Below, one piece after another: positions 48,232-57,760 of a DNA stretch of 64,000 nucleotides (the stretch's first letter is position 1; every line of letters begins with the position of its first letter). The position numbers and the translations under genes were made by a program. Below the pieces are notes generated by a model. That model ran no database searches. It was not told the DNA's origin and worked only from the letters and a program-made list of their open reading frames with translations. The DNA is taken from positions 806,001 through 870,000 of the forward strand of contig NC_089546.1 of NCBI RefSeq assembly GCF_040115645.1, read 5' to 3'. This DNA is from Euwallacea fornicatus (taxonomy: Eukaryota; Arthropoda; Insecta; Coleoptera; Curculionidae).

Positions 48232-50021
48232 ATGAATCAGCAAGTGATAGCACACATTGATCGTGGAAACATAGTGGCTTTAGTGGACGAATAGCATCTG
48301 CAGAGATTTATAGCTGAGCGAATAGGCGTTTCTCAAAGCGACGTTGCGCGCTATTTAGAGACTTACTCTATGCAAGATAGGCCCAGAAGTGGTTGAGGGC
48401 ATGAAGGCAGAATCGCTATATACAGTTAACAATTTGTCAAAGTCCTACTATGACAATACCAGAGTTTTGAAAAGAAGTTAGAATGCACTTGATGTTGCTA
48501 TTTCTTGTTCGACGCTAAGAAGACGAATTATTCTGTCTGGTTTTACGACATAGTCAAACATTAAGAGTTCCTCGGCTACAATATGAACACAGACTTCTTA
48601 AATTGCAGTGCACTGAACAGCACATAACTCTTATCTGAAGAATCTTGGAATTTTGTTCTTCTAACTGACAACGTTAGAATTTATCTGGGAAATGTTGAGT
48701 TTGAAGTAGAGTTTAAAAAGAGTCAACTAAGAGCTAACATAATATCTGACTGGCGTGCCGGCTTAGTACAAATTCAAAGGATAATGAGAGGCGTGTTCCA
48801 TCCGAGTGGAAGAATCAAATGTTTGGACGTGAGTGATCTGGTTTGAAGGATTTAAACGTTCGTGACATGTATTGACTCATAAGATCCTAATAAGCTTTCA
48901 CATAGGTCAAAATTGAGCTTCCGCGTATTGACTGCAAAGATAATAATGGACTGGAGAATCACGTTCGGACTACTCTGAGTTAGCCTTTTCAGGGATACTG
49001 TTTCGTACAAAAATAACCAACAACCCTTTCTAACGATAGCTAAGACGTTTATTGATAACACCAAAAATTTAAGAGATAAACAATATCGAGAACCATGAGT
49101 AAGATTATGACAAAGCCGGTACGAAGCCACTATACGGTACAAGTTGTTCAGCTAAGTTCCCGTGACAAAATTCCGCCGAAATAACGTTAATTATCAGCGG
49201 AAAAGATGAGAAAAAAGAGCGTGTGCGCGTGTATGAGTAAGTAAGTCAGTGCCTTCCGTCAGTTTCACACCGTCCTTAAATACTGCATCCGAGGGTAAAC
49301 ATCCATAGACGTACCCCGGCATAGAGAGCTGTGGCGGCGTCTAAGCTATCTATCGCGCCAAAATGTAGCACCAGATGAATAGCCGATGGGTCCTTCATTG
49401 GATCGCTGCAGTTACGTTGGCTTATCGGAACGTGAATTGCACCTAAATTGTAGGTCCAACAAAGCGAATTGTTGGAAATCCCGTACATAAACCTACCCCT
49501 ATCTGCAGATGATGGCACTAAATTCTAGACATTCCAGGCACATTGCCGAACAGATGGTGGTGTCCATGGGCGTAACATAGGGTCTAAATTGATGCTAAAC
49601 AACTTAAAATTCAGAAAATAGAATAATACACAGGTCTTAACAGGACGATAGATACATTGGGGACATTCTCGATCCATCTGTATGGCGACGTTGTGTTGGT
49701 GATAGATTTGTGTTTGTAGACAACAATGCTTGTTCTCATCGTACTATAGCAGTAAATGACTAGGTTGAAAGTGAGAAAATCCACAATTTAGATTAGTCTG
49801 CTGTGTCACCTGACATAAATTATATAGAACAGCCTTGGGATATTTTTTTGAGAGCTGCGAACTCTCGAGTAAATCTTCTCAGAACAATTCAGAAGCTTAT
49901 TATTGCTGCTATAAAAGAATTTCAGCTTAATCCTCAAAGCCTTTATAGCTAACCTTCCTTAAAGCATACAGCGACGTGTTCAAATTTTTATTAATGGCAG
50001 GGATGGAAACACGTGTTATTA
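48232..50021 (+). pseudogene. Tc1-like transposase pseudogene
   Basis: ATG at 48232 starts MNQQVIAHIDRGNIVALVDE, then FIAERIGVSQSDVARYLETY and QDRPRSG, the Tc1 helix-turn-helix and GRPR-type linker. SEESWNFVLLTDNVRIYLGN (about 48640-48695) is the first catalytic block, with Asp kept and the neighbouring Glu replaced. After the insert: RYIGDILDPSVW-like, RFVFVDNNACSHRTIAV and VSPDINYIEQPWDIFL, retaining the Glu. The terminus INGRDGNTCY at 50019-50021 is the canonical Tc1 end. Multiple stops. Confidence 0.75.
48850..49550. other. Unidentified insert inside the Tc1 relic
   Basis: Sequence with no match to Tc1, GC-richer than its surroundings especially at 49190-49540. Minus-strand frames (49276-49518: SAIHLVLHFGAIDSLDAATA, LYAGVRLWMF; 48852-49142) look protein-like but I recognise no family. 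Boundaries are approximate and no terminal repeats were found. It could be a retroelement fragment, a SINE, or captured host exon sequence. Confidence 0.4.
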
Positions 50022-50385
50022 ATTTTTTTTCATTTAAATTGAAAATTTTCGTTTTTCTTTTTTGTTGTTTAAAATTTAATATTAATATAATTATGGTATA
50101 AACTAATTAACTTTTAATCAAAATCCATAAATAAATGAATATTTCATACATTTTTGCACCATATAATAAAATATCAAAGAATTAGGGTGACGCAAAACTT
50201 TTGAAGCTGTATGTTTTATTTCTTAAATAAACTTAAGTCAATTTTTTCTTAGATATACTTTAATGAACTTAATGTCATTCTCGTGTATTGAAAAATTAAT
50301 TGTTCATATTATTTTAAAGTCAGAACGAGGTGATAATATATATTGTCCATTCCATAAACTCTTTTCCCGTGTTTGACGAGATATA

Positions 50386-50929
50386 CGAGGGTCATTTGTT
50401 ACCTATCGTAACAAAGCGATATAGCTAAAAAACGGTTTTACGATGCAATACAAAAGTTTTAGGACTTCAATTTAGCATCTTTGCGATGACTTCTGATCGG
50501 CTGATTAATACGATTTAGCAAACATAACTTATAAATCAGTCCCATGGAGAATTGGACCGCGAAAAAACATTATACTGTTATTAGATTTTTAGCTTCAGAA
50601 GGGTTTAAAAATAGTGAAATTTATGTATGGATGTTAAAAATGTATGGGAACAATTTTTTAAATCATTCGAACATGTACAAGTGGGTAGAATAGTTTAAAA
50701 ATGGCTGCGAAAGTGTCGTCTATGAGCAGCGAAGTGGACAATCAGCCAAAGTTCCAACTGCCTCTCTTGAATCTTGCCTTGACGTGATAATCCGTGACAA
50801 CCGGCGGAATCACTTTATCAGTGAAGGAGGGGATTATGTTAAAAAGTAGCCAAAATTTTTTATTCAATGAATAAATACTTTTGGAACTACATATATCAAT
50901 TTGTCTCGTTACTTATTAACTTGCCCTCG
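50386..50929 (+). mobile_element. Internally deleted DD34D mariner, 544 bp
   Basis: TA at 50384-50385 and 50930-50931. Tips CGAGGGTCATTTGTTACCTA and CGAGGGCAAGTTAATAAGTA (right, inverted). Inside, ATG 50544 gives MENWTAKKHYTVIRFLASEG, FKNSEIYVWMLKMYGNN, then VVYEQRSGQSAKVPTASLE and VIIRDNRR, the N-terminal DNA-binding half of mariner. Homology jumps directly to EGGDYVKK, the last residues of the family. The whole catalytic domain is missing, so it can move only with transposase supplied in trans. Confidence 0.75.
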
Positions 50930-51576
50930 TACATTCTGACTGATTCAATAAGATGGCTCGTCTTTATAACGTTTCTATTTTTAAACTTAAAAAGTAGAAA
51001 TTTGGAGGAGAATTACATAAAAATAGAGCCGATTGATTGACATTATTGGCTTTTACTCGCACTTCCGGTTTAATCGAAATAAATGTCAAGTTTTTGATTT
51101 TTAAATGTAATGTCCCAAAAATGTGTAATTTTTTTTGAATCTAGAGGTCATTTTTAGTCTAAAAATATGTTATTTAAAACAATATATTATTTTTTGAGAG
51201 GTTTTCATGTGGAGCTAAGATACTAAGACATACGTATTAGATACAATTTTTGGCCAGAATTATGGATAAAAATACTAATTTGTCGTTTTATTGAATACTT
51301 TTTCTTTAGAAGCAATTTAAATACCGAAAAATAGTTTTTCCTATTTATCTTCCGTTTTTCAAGTGGCAATATATTGGCTCATTTCGATTTTCTAAAAGAC
51401 TCTTTTTTCCTGAATTTTTTTATACCAAACACAACGTATGTTCATTTAGAAACGAACCGTTAATTCAGAAATAATTAAAAAATACGTTGGCCGTGTAGTA
51501 CCTCATGACTGCGTTGCAAATTATAGAAGCAAATTATAAAATATTTCTATTTGAACGAATGTTTTATTCAATTATA

Positions 51577-52170
51577 CAGGGTGTCCCAAAATGAGGGGGT
51601 TAACGCTTAACCACATATTCCTTGGTCAAAAATATATTGATTCATGGTGATATACTTATATACGAAATTGTCTCCTTCTGGAGATACAAGCTCTTAGTCT
51701 CACTTTTTTTTTAGTTTTGCAGATAATTTGAAAACGGTTAAATGAATTGCTACGAAATTTGGTGTATAATCTTTCTGCTTCTCGGGGCACAATCAAAATT
51801 CAATAAAAGATTTTTAAAAAAGTTGCGTAACTGACCAGGAATTTAATTAAAAAAATCCAACCGTCTGCATGAACGAATAAAAAAGTTCGTGTGTGTTTAA
51901 CATTCGACCTTGTAGCAATTGACCACTATCTCTGGTGGTTTTACCCAAATAAGCCCCGTTGAATGTACCCCGAGAAGCAGAAAGATTATACACCAAATTT
52001 CGTAACAATTCATCTAGCCGTTTTCGATTTATCTGCAAAAAAAAGTGAGACTTTAAGAGCTTGTATTTCTAGGAGACAATTTCGTATATAAATGTATCAC
52101 CATGAATCGATATATTTTTGACCAAGGAATATGTGGTTAAGCGTCGAACCCCTTATTCTGGGACACTCTG
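51577..52170. mobile_element. Nested foldback element, 594 bp
   Basis: TA at 51575-51576 and 52171-52172. The tip CAGGGTGTCCCAAAATGAGG pairs with inverted CAGAGTGTCCCAGAATAAGG. The arms run to the centre with high similarity, for example 'accacatattccttggtcaaaaatatat' in both, and 'gtctccttctggagatacaagctct'-like blocks (each longer than quoted matches elsewhere). Non-coding. It post-dates its host element. Confidence 0.88.
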
Positions 52171-52309
52171 TATAAAAGCACAAGTTTGCGCCACTCCCTC
52201 GAATAATGGGGAAGAATTAGAAAAAAAGTTCGTAGGGCGATAAATAATATTACCACAAATCAATTGGACAACGTTATGAGGAAAACAGTTCAAAATGCTT
52301 TTTCTTACT

Positions 52310-52658
52310 GAGAACTACAACATGGTAATTTTTAACATCTCAATTAATTACTTGTTGATAATCATAAGAATACAGAAGTTTTCTCAAAACTCTACGCCCT
52401 GACGAATAGCTAATCTCACATTCTAAAGCTATCTCACGAATTGATGTACTTGGATTAACTTCTACCATAAATAAAACATCGATTTTGTTTGTCTTCACTG
52501 ATAATAAAGTTTTCTTCTTCATTAGCATTTCCCATTTTCATTTTATTTACTAATTTTTTAAAATAGAAGCGGCTTGGATGGGTTTTCAGTGGAAATTTTT
52601 CCGGATAAAGTCGCGCAGCATCGGAAAACGGCTGACGACATTCATTAAATACTAACAT
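52310..52658 (-). pseudogene. DD41D transposase pseudogene, DNA-binding half only
   Basis: Minus-strand frames give MLVFNECRQPFSDAARLYPE, KFPLKTHPSRFYFKKLVNKM (52455-52658) and, after a frameshift, KIDVLFMVEVNPSTSIREIA, LECEISYSSGRRVLRKLLYS (52340-52528). This is the N-terminal helix-turn-helix region of the long-TIR mariner-like family (family NxxxSAARxYxExFPxRxxPS, VxxNPxxSxREIAxExxIS). The foldback sits downstream and no catalytic motif is visible beyond it. Confidence 0.75.
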
Positions 52659-53039
52659 TATATCATGTTTTTAACAAAAAGAAATACATGTTTTAAAATG
52701 ACATAGTTTTAGACTAAAAATGTTCTTTAAATTCCAAAAAAGGAAAAATTTATAGGGCATTACAGTTAAAAATCGAAAGTTAAGGGAATTTCCGGTTAAA
52801 CCGGAAGTGCTAGATGAACGTCATTAATGTCAATCGATCGGTTCTATTTCCACTTAGCTTCCCTCCAAATTTCAACTTTCTGAGTTTAAAACAAAAAAGT
52901 TATAAAGGCTAGTCATCTTCTTGAATCACCCGGTATACTTCCTTCGTTTACATTCTTACAAACACATTCTCCAGTGTAACTAATTCTTCCTCTACTAAGA
53001 ACGAACAACTTGATCCTGCGAGAGTAGCCATCGATACAC

Positions 53040-53340
53040 TCGAGGCTGATAACAAGCGGTAAACAATTGAAAATTAATTCCGACATACATTAAACGGCGC
53101 CGACTTGCACTTATGTATATCACGTTTCGACAAGCTTTGTTTGAAAGTTGAATGTAAGTTCTAAGCACCGAACTCTAAGTGTTAATAATTGAAAAGCCCT
53201 CGTAAAGCAGCTCTTGCTGTATTCATTAATTAGGTCGAAGCACCGTCTTTGTATCTTGTAGTGACAGCTACGTACAGCTGAATATACCTGGACACTTTGG
53301 GTTCCTTTAGTTTTTGCTATCCGCAGTATTTGAAACTCAC
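53040..53340 (-). repeat. Inverted copy of the retroelement 3' region
   Basis: About 300 bp aligning, inverted, with 47640-48020. The clearest block is 'aatgtaagttctaagcaccgaac' at 53154-53176 against its complement near 47870; others are 'gggttccttt.gtttttacta' and 'taacgagcg'/'taacaagcg'. No coding is legible here. It suggests a second, 5'-truncated insertion of the same element in the opposite direction, ending about 270 bp before a host exon. Confidence 0.65.
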
Positions 53341-53609
53341 TAAATCACGGGAGCGAGGCGACTAAACTACTAGCTAGTAATTAACTGACAACTGTCGTTT
53401 CCTAACTAGACATTACAAAAACGATCCGTGTATATTTACCACTCCCTTGAGGTTTTTGAAACAATTTTGCGATTTTTTTGAACGAATTTTGAAAAAAATT
53501 ATTTGTGTCTTCCAGGCTTAGATTCTGGATAATACACTTATTTAAACGTTTGACAGTGTAATCAAAATCCGTTTAACATTTCACTTTTATTTATGTAATT
53601 GATTTTCAG

Positions 53610-53873
53610 GTCCCATCATCCATAATCAAAAAACGTCCAACAGAAACTGCGATTTGCTGCAACTGGTTCGTCGTCTCTCCTCGTCCAAAGTTGAGGAAGA
53701 TCCGATCTCCAATCGCAATTATCGGATCAACAACTTCAAAACCTTTTCCCGTGAAAAAGAGCCGAATGCGGGGAGGCAAAATAGTTCAAGGCGGAAGGAA
53801 AATGAGGGCGCTTGCGATGTGAGCGACGGTATGGGAGCAAACGTTAGTCGCCATTCAACAAAAGGACTTTCAG
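53610..53873 (+). CDS. Host gene, internal coding exon A (264 nt)
   Basis: The acceptor TTGATTTTCAG ends at 53609 and the donor is GTAAGAA at 53874. In the frame set by phases (2 bases completing a codon, 87 codons, 1 base over) it reads without stops: PIIHNQKTSNRNCDLLQLVR, RLSSSKVEEDPISNRNYRIN, NFKTFSREKEPNAGR, RKENEGACDVSDGMGANVSR, then HSTKGLS. Codon use and GC are clearly above the flanking DNA. The sequence is polar and charged with no domain that I recognise. The extension of the open frame to 54033 is intronic. The exon joins exon B through G|GA (Gly). Confidence 0.8.
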
Positions 53874-54667
53874 GTAAGAACCATAAACGGTCATTAAGGT
53901 TATCATTTCGTTTTGAAATTTATGCCAAGGTTGAAGCTAGTAGGAATTTCTCGGCGTTTCCGCCAGAAGAAATTCTACCTGCCACAGGTCAGTCAAAAGC
54001 AGTTTCAATTGGTCATAGCTATGCGGGTTAAATGTCTACCAAACTAACCTAAACATTTTTCAAGCTTAAACATGAAGTTCGATTAAGCATGTCATGAATT
54101 ACGACATCTGTTAAGTTAGAGCAAAGTTGCGTAAATCGATATATCAAGTAGTACATTTCAAGCATATCCCACTTTTCTTCATTTGAAAATTGCATTATTA
54201 TTGGATAATTGAAATCAATTTGGTTGACCGGGAACAAATAGGTAATCGCTGTTTTCCTGATGTAAATTTATCAGTAATTTTGAATGTTAACATTTTTAAG
54301 CCATTTAAGGATGATCACAATTTTATACAGTGTTTTAATTACGTATATGTACTTTTTTCAAGGAATGAATCTAACTGATTTTATCACAAAAATTTGCTAT
54401 GAATGTAGGTTTGCTTCATCTTCGATTAAGACTTAAAAGGTCTTGAAATTTTATTTTTACCTTGGTTTCTTAAAATATTTTCATACAAAGATGTAATAAT
54501 CGGGCAAAATTTGGAATACGGGGGTTTTCGATGCAAAATCCAAATATGGTCTTAATTTTTTGATTATTGATAGAAGGCGCTACATACAGGGTTCTATCAC
54601 ATTTTAATTGGCCCCAACTTTTTTACGTTACACTGTATGCCACTTTTGTATTAATAAGCTTATTATA

Positions 54668-55610
54668 TAGGGTGTTTTCTAACTACGTGTAAAAAATTTA
54701 AAGGCGTAATCCTCGACTGATTTTGAGTCAAAAATGTCTAATAAACATATGTCCGCAAATGCCTTGTTTCCAAGATACAGGGTGTTGACTGAAAGACGTT
54801 GAAAAAGGTTTTAAAGGTTTCTATAGGTTTGGTCGTATTTATTAACTTGTTTATTGTTAGTTTTTTTTGCTACTTCCCCTACTATAAACAAGATAGTCAG
54901 TGTTATTTTGGTGTTTTACTCTCTAAAGTGAAAGAATTTAGTTCTGTGTCCCAAAAATCAGATTATACCTCAGTTTTGAAAATTTTTCAAATGCCTAATT
55001 ACACTAATCAAGAAATGGCCAATATGGTTTTTGTTTACGGCCTTGCTGATGGTAAGTGTTTGGCAGCGAGGCGCATTTACATGGAAAGGTTTCCAAACCA
55101 CCAAGCTCCCAACCACCAAACCTTTAAAAACCTCTTTCAACGTCTTTGTGATACAGGATCTCTTATGAAAACTCCAGGAGGAGGAAAGCCAATAACACGT
55201 CGAACACCAGAAGTGGAGAAAGAAATCTTAAGACGTATTGAAAAAAATCCTGGAACAAGTACTCGTAAAATAGCTGCCGTTTTAAATATTAGTCATAAAG
55301 TAGTGTGGACTGTTTTAAAAGAGCAACAACTTTACCCGTACCACATACAAAGAGTAAAGCCTTGTTATCTCAAGATTATCCTCCACGCATTCAGTTTAGT
55401 CAATTGATCCTACAAAAATTGTCTTTTCTAAAATTCAAACACCCAAATTGAGTTATTTTGGAAATAAAATCACTTTTTATTGTCACATTTCAACACCCTG
55501 TATCTTGGAAACAAGGCATTTGCGGACATATGTTTATTAGACATTTTTGACTCAAAATCAGTCGACGATTACGCCTTTAAATTTTTTACACGTAGTTAGG
55601 AAACACCCTG
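54668..55610 (+). mobile_element. Young internally deleted DD41D-type element (943 bp)
   Basis: Flanked by TA (54666-54667, 55611-55612). TIRs of about 125 bp are nearly identical: TAGGGTGTTTTCTAACTACG against inverted CAGGGTGTTTCCTAACTACG, followed by an almost perfect copy through 'gccttgtttccaagatacag'. It carries one open frame for a DNA-binding domain and no catalytic domain. High arm identity and an open frame suggest recent mobility in trans. Confidence 0.9.
54991..55407 (+). CDS. Transposase-derived DNA-binding-domain ORF (138 aa)
   Basis: Starting at ATG 54991, the frame reads MPNYTNQEMANMVFVYGLAD, GKCLAARRIYMERFPNHQAP, NHQTFKNLFQRLCDTGSLMK, a basic linker PGGGKPITRRTPEVEKEI, and a second helix-turn-helix ILRRIEKNPGTSTRKIAAVL, NISHKVVWTVLKEQQLYPYH. 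That is the complete bipartite DNA-binding region of this family. The open frame extends upstream to 54799, but those 64 residues match nothing and overlap the TIR side, so I chose 54991. After IQRVKP the frame leaves homology: a 1-base shift would give LSQDYPPRIQFSQLILQ, and the catalytic domain is deleted. Could act as a repressor or simply be a decaying fragment. Confidence 0.7.
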   Translation: MPNYTNQEMANMVFVYGLADGKCLAARRIYMERFPNHQAPNHQTFKNLFQRLCDTGSLMKTPGGGKPITRRTPEVEKEILRRIEKNPGTSTRKIAAVLNISHKVVWTVLKEQQLYPYHIQRVKPCYLKIILHAFSLVN

Positions 55611-55616
55611 TATATA

Positions 55617-57453
55617 CAAGGTGAACCAAAAAAATGAAACGGTTCAAATTTAGGTTTCTTAATTTCATGAAAAGGAAAAACGCTTGAACACGGAATTTTT
55701 TTTATCGACGGGGAAACCTTTTAGACTTATAACCCAACCCCTTCAACAGGGTACTATTCAATACTAAAATCTTAAATTGGAAGTGATGTTATGACACCAT
55801 GGTTGCAAAGTTGTTCAATTCTCTTTTCAAAGATGGCTAATTTTCAACATCGCTCTGGCAATGTAAATTATAAATTTATTCATTTCATTTACAATCACAG
55901 CTACAAGTAAGAAAAATTAGTTCAATAAACGTTGAAACCAACTCAAAAAAAATGGTGGGTTGTTTATAAAATAATTTTTATAAAAAGTAGAAAAACAGTA
56001 TTATATTAAATTGCACTAGGTAGAAAAACCCTAGAGTACAATAAAGCGGTGGTTGTTGACATTCAGTGGTTTATTAATTTTCTGGCTTGCTCAAAAGTGG
56101 TTTATTTTACAACTGAAAGAGTTTAAATTATTTCAATATTCCATTCAAATACTAAATCTAGATATAGAAGAGCTGAGTTGTCCAACCAATGGCATCATGA
56201 CAACCTTGTCAATCGGAACTATATCCTGGACCTCGTGCAAAAACTCGTCCAAATTAGATCAGTACTTAATAAAAACCGTGGCATTATAAATCTAGTAGTC
56301 AATTAGGCAGTGAAAGTAGCTATTACAGGTTACGTAACTCAAGATTCATCTTTAAATGCGAGGAAGTTGAGTGAAGTGTCAGGTGTTACACGAACTACCG
56401 CTCGAAGAATATTAAAAAAACATAAATTTCATCCTTATAAAATAAGATTAGTGCAAGAGCTGAACGGGGATGACTTCGACAAGCGACTGCAATTCTGCGA
56501 AGTTATTAGTTACTGAGCAAATCAAGACTCCCATCTATTATTTAACGTTTCTTTTTACCGACGAATGCTCTTTTTTTGTGAAAGAAAATGTAAATCTTTA
56601 CAGCGGTCGTTATTGGAATGATGTAGGTCCGAGAATTTTTCACGAGACATACACTCACCATCCTGAAAAGTTGAATTTGTGAGTTAGTATCTTGCTAAAT
56701 GGAGAAATGTATTTGAATTTGTTACAGAACGCAATCGAACTTGCCATAATCCCAATGGTAGGAAACAATGAGTGTTATTTACCAAACCATATCATATTTC
56801 AACACAACGGTGCTCCTTCGCATTATGCACAGCAAGTAAAAGTGCACTTAGACTAAACATTTCTAGGAAGGTGGATTGGTAACAGGGGCGACATTGAACG
56901 GCCACCAAGATCTTCAGATTTTTCATCGTTAGATGTCTTTTTGTAGGGACACCTAAAATCTAAGATCTATGTTACTCAACCAACTTACTTACAAGATTTA
57001 CGACTGCGTATTATCAACGAGTGTCATCTTACAACACCAGAAATGTTCCATAGTGTGAGAAATCGATTTGAGGAGAACTTGTGTCACTGCACGGAAGTTA
57101 ATGGGCAGCAATTCGAACGTTTATTGAACTATTTTTTTACTTTAGGCGTGATTGTAATTGAAATGAAGAAATTCCTAATTTACAATGGCAAAATGGCATC
57201 TTATAGCAAGAACTAATTATGTTTGAAAAGAGAATTGAACGACCTTTCAAAGAAGATGTCACTCAACCCCACTACCAATTTTAGATTTTAAGGTGAATAG
57301 CACCCTGCTTAAGAACTTGAAGGTAGGGGTTCGGATATAAGTCTAAAAGGTTTCCCTATCGACAAACAAATTGAGGTTTCCAAGTGTTTTTTTTCTTTTA
57401 ATGAAATTAAGAATTCCTAAATTGAACCGTTGCGTTTTCATTAATCCACCCTA
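55617..57453 (+). mobile_element. DD41D mariner-like element with ~215-bp TIRs, nested
   Basis: Bounded by TA (55615-55616, 57454-57455). The left CAAGGTGAACCAAAAAAATG pairs with inverted right TAGGGTGGATTAATGAAAAC. Arms (55617 to about 55830, about 57240-57453) share 'aacggttcaa.tttagg', 'gataggg/gacggggaaacctttt' and 'agacttata'. 1.84 kb, near full length. It begins 6 bp after the preceding element. Confidence 0.85.
56040..57217 (+). pseudogene. DD41D transposase pseudogene
   Basis: Fragments in family order: TGYVTQDSSLNARKLSEVSG, VTRTTARRILKKHKFHPYKI, RLVQELNGDDFDKRLQFCEV (56310-56516); FLFTDECSFFVKENVN with the first Asp, and PRIFHETYTHHPEKLNL (56470-56682); LVxVYLNLLQNAIE; FQHNGAPSHYAQQVKVHL with the second Asp changed to Asn; RWIGNRGDIERPPRSSDFSS; LKSKIYVTQPTYLQDLR; EVNGQQFERLL. 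Second-to-third spacing is 41. Several stops and at least two frameshifts. Confidence 0.85.
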
Positions 57454-57460
57454 TATAACC

Positions 57461-57760
57461 ATGGCGTCCTAGGTCACCCAACATGAATTCGCTGGATTGA
57501 TTTTTATTTGGGGTAAATTGAGATCCGTAGTGTACACAACTCCGGTGGAAAATGAAGATCTGAGAAAGAGAATAATCGATTCTTGTACGGAAATGAAAAA
57601 TACACTGGGTGTGTTGGAGAGAGTTCGCCAATCAATGTTGAAAAGAATATATGCATGTATAAAGTCGGAGGTGGCAATTTTCTACAACTATTATAATATT
57701 AAATTCATTTTGATATTTGATTTCAATAATTGTCATTACATAAATTTTACCCAAGTAATA
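57461..57760 (+). pseudogene. Outer element's transposase C-terminus
   Basis: Reads PWRPRSPNMNSLD, then WGKLRSVVYTTPVENEDLRK, RIIDSCTEMKNTLGVLERVR and QSMLKRIYACIKSEVAIF (57497-57769). These match the end of insect mariner-like transposase (WPPRSPDLNPLDFFLWGxLKSxVY, NTPGxxERVRxSxxRRxEAC). It belongs to the 54328-58250 element, cut by the nested insertion right before WPPRSPD. No TIR lies between this and the right arm. Confidence 0.75.

Larger units (their letters stand above)
48017..50209 (+). mobile_element. Tc1-like element relic with an internal insertion
   Basis: Inverted ends: the left TAGCTTTAGAAGTTTTGCAT pairs with inverted right CAGCTTCAAAAGTTTTGCGT. TA follows at 50210-50211; the left target is degraded. 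The span of 2.19 kb exceeds a usual Tc1 by about 0.6 kb, and transposase homology is absent from about 48850 to 49550. This fits a later insertion. The element itself sits in the 3' region of a retroelement. Confidence 0.65.
50932..52933 (-). mobile_element. DD41D-type relic with long TIRs and a nested foldback
   Basis: Bounded by TA at 50930-50931 (shared with the preceding element) and 52934-52935. The left CATTCTGACTGATTCAATAA pairs with inverted right CCGGGTGATTCAAGAAGATG. TIRs of about 290 bp share 'cacttccggttta', 'attgacatta' and 'tttttagtctaaaaat'. A 594-bp foldback (51577-52170) lies inside. Without it the element is about 1.4 kb, so the catalytic half was also deleted. Confidence 0.75.

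Noticed and set aside
53874..54031. Open frame continuing past exon A
   Set aside because: Follows a consensus donor and lacks coding character; exon B joins in phase instead.
54799..54990. Upstream extension of the DNA-binding ORF (64 residues)
   Set aside because: No family similarity, and the natural start MPNYTNQEM at 54991 fits known N-termini.
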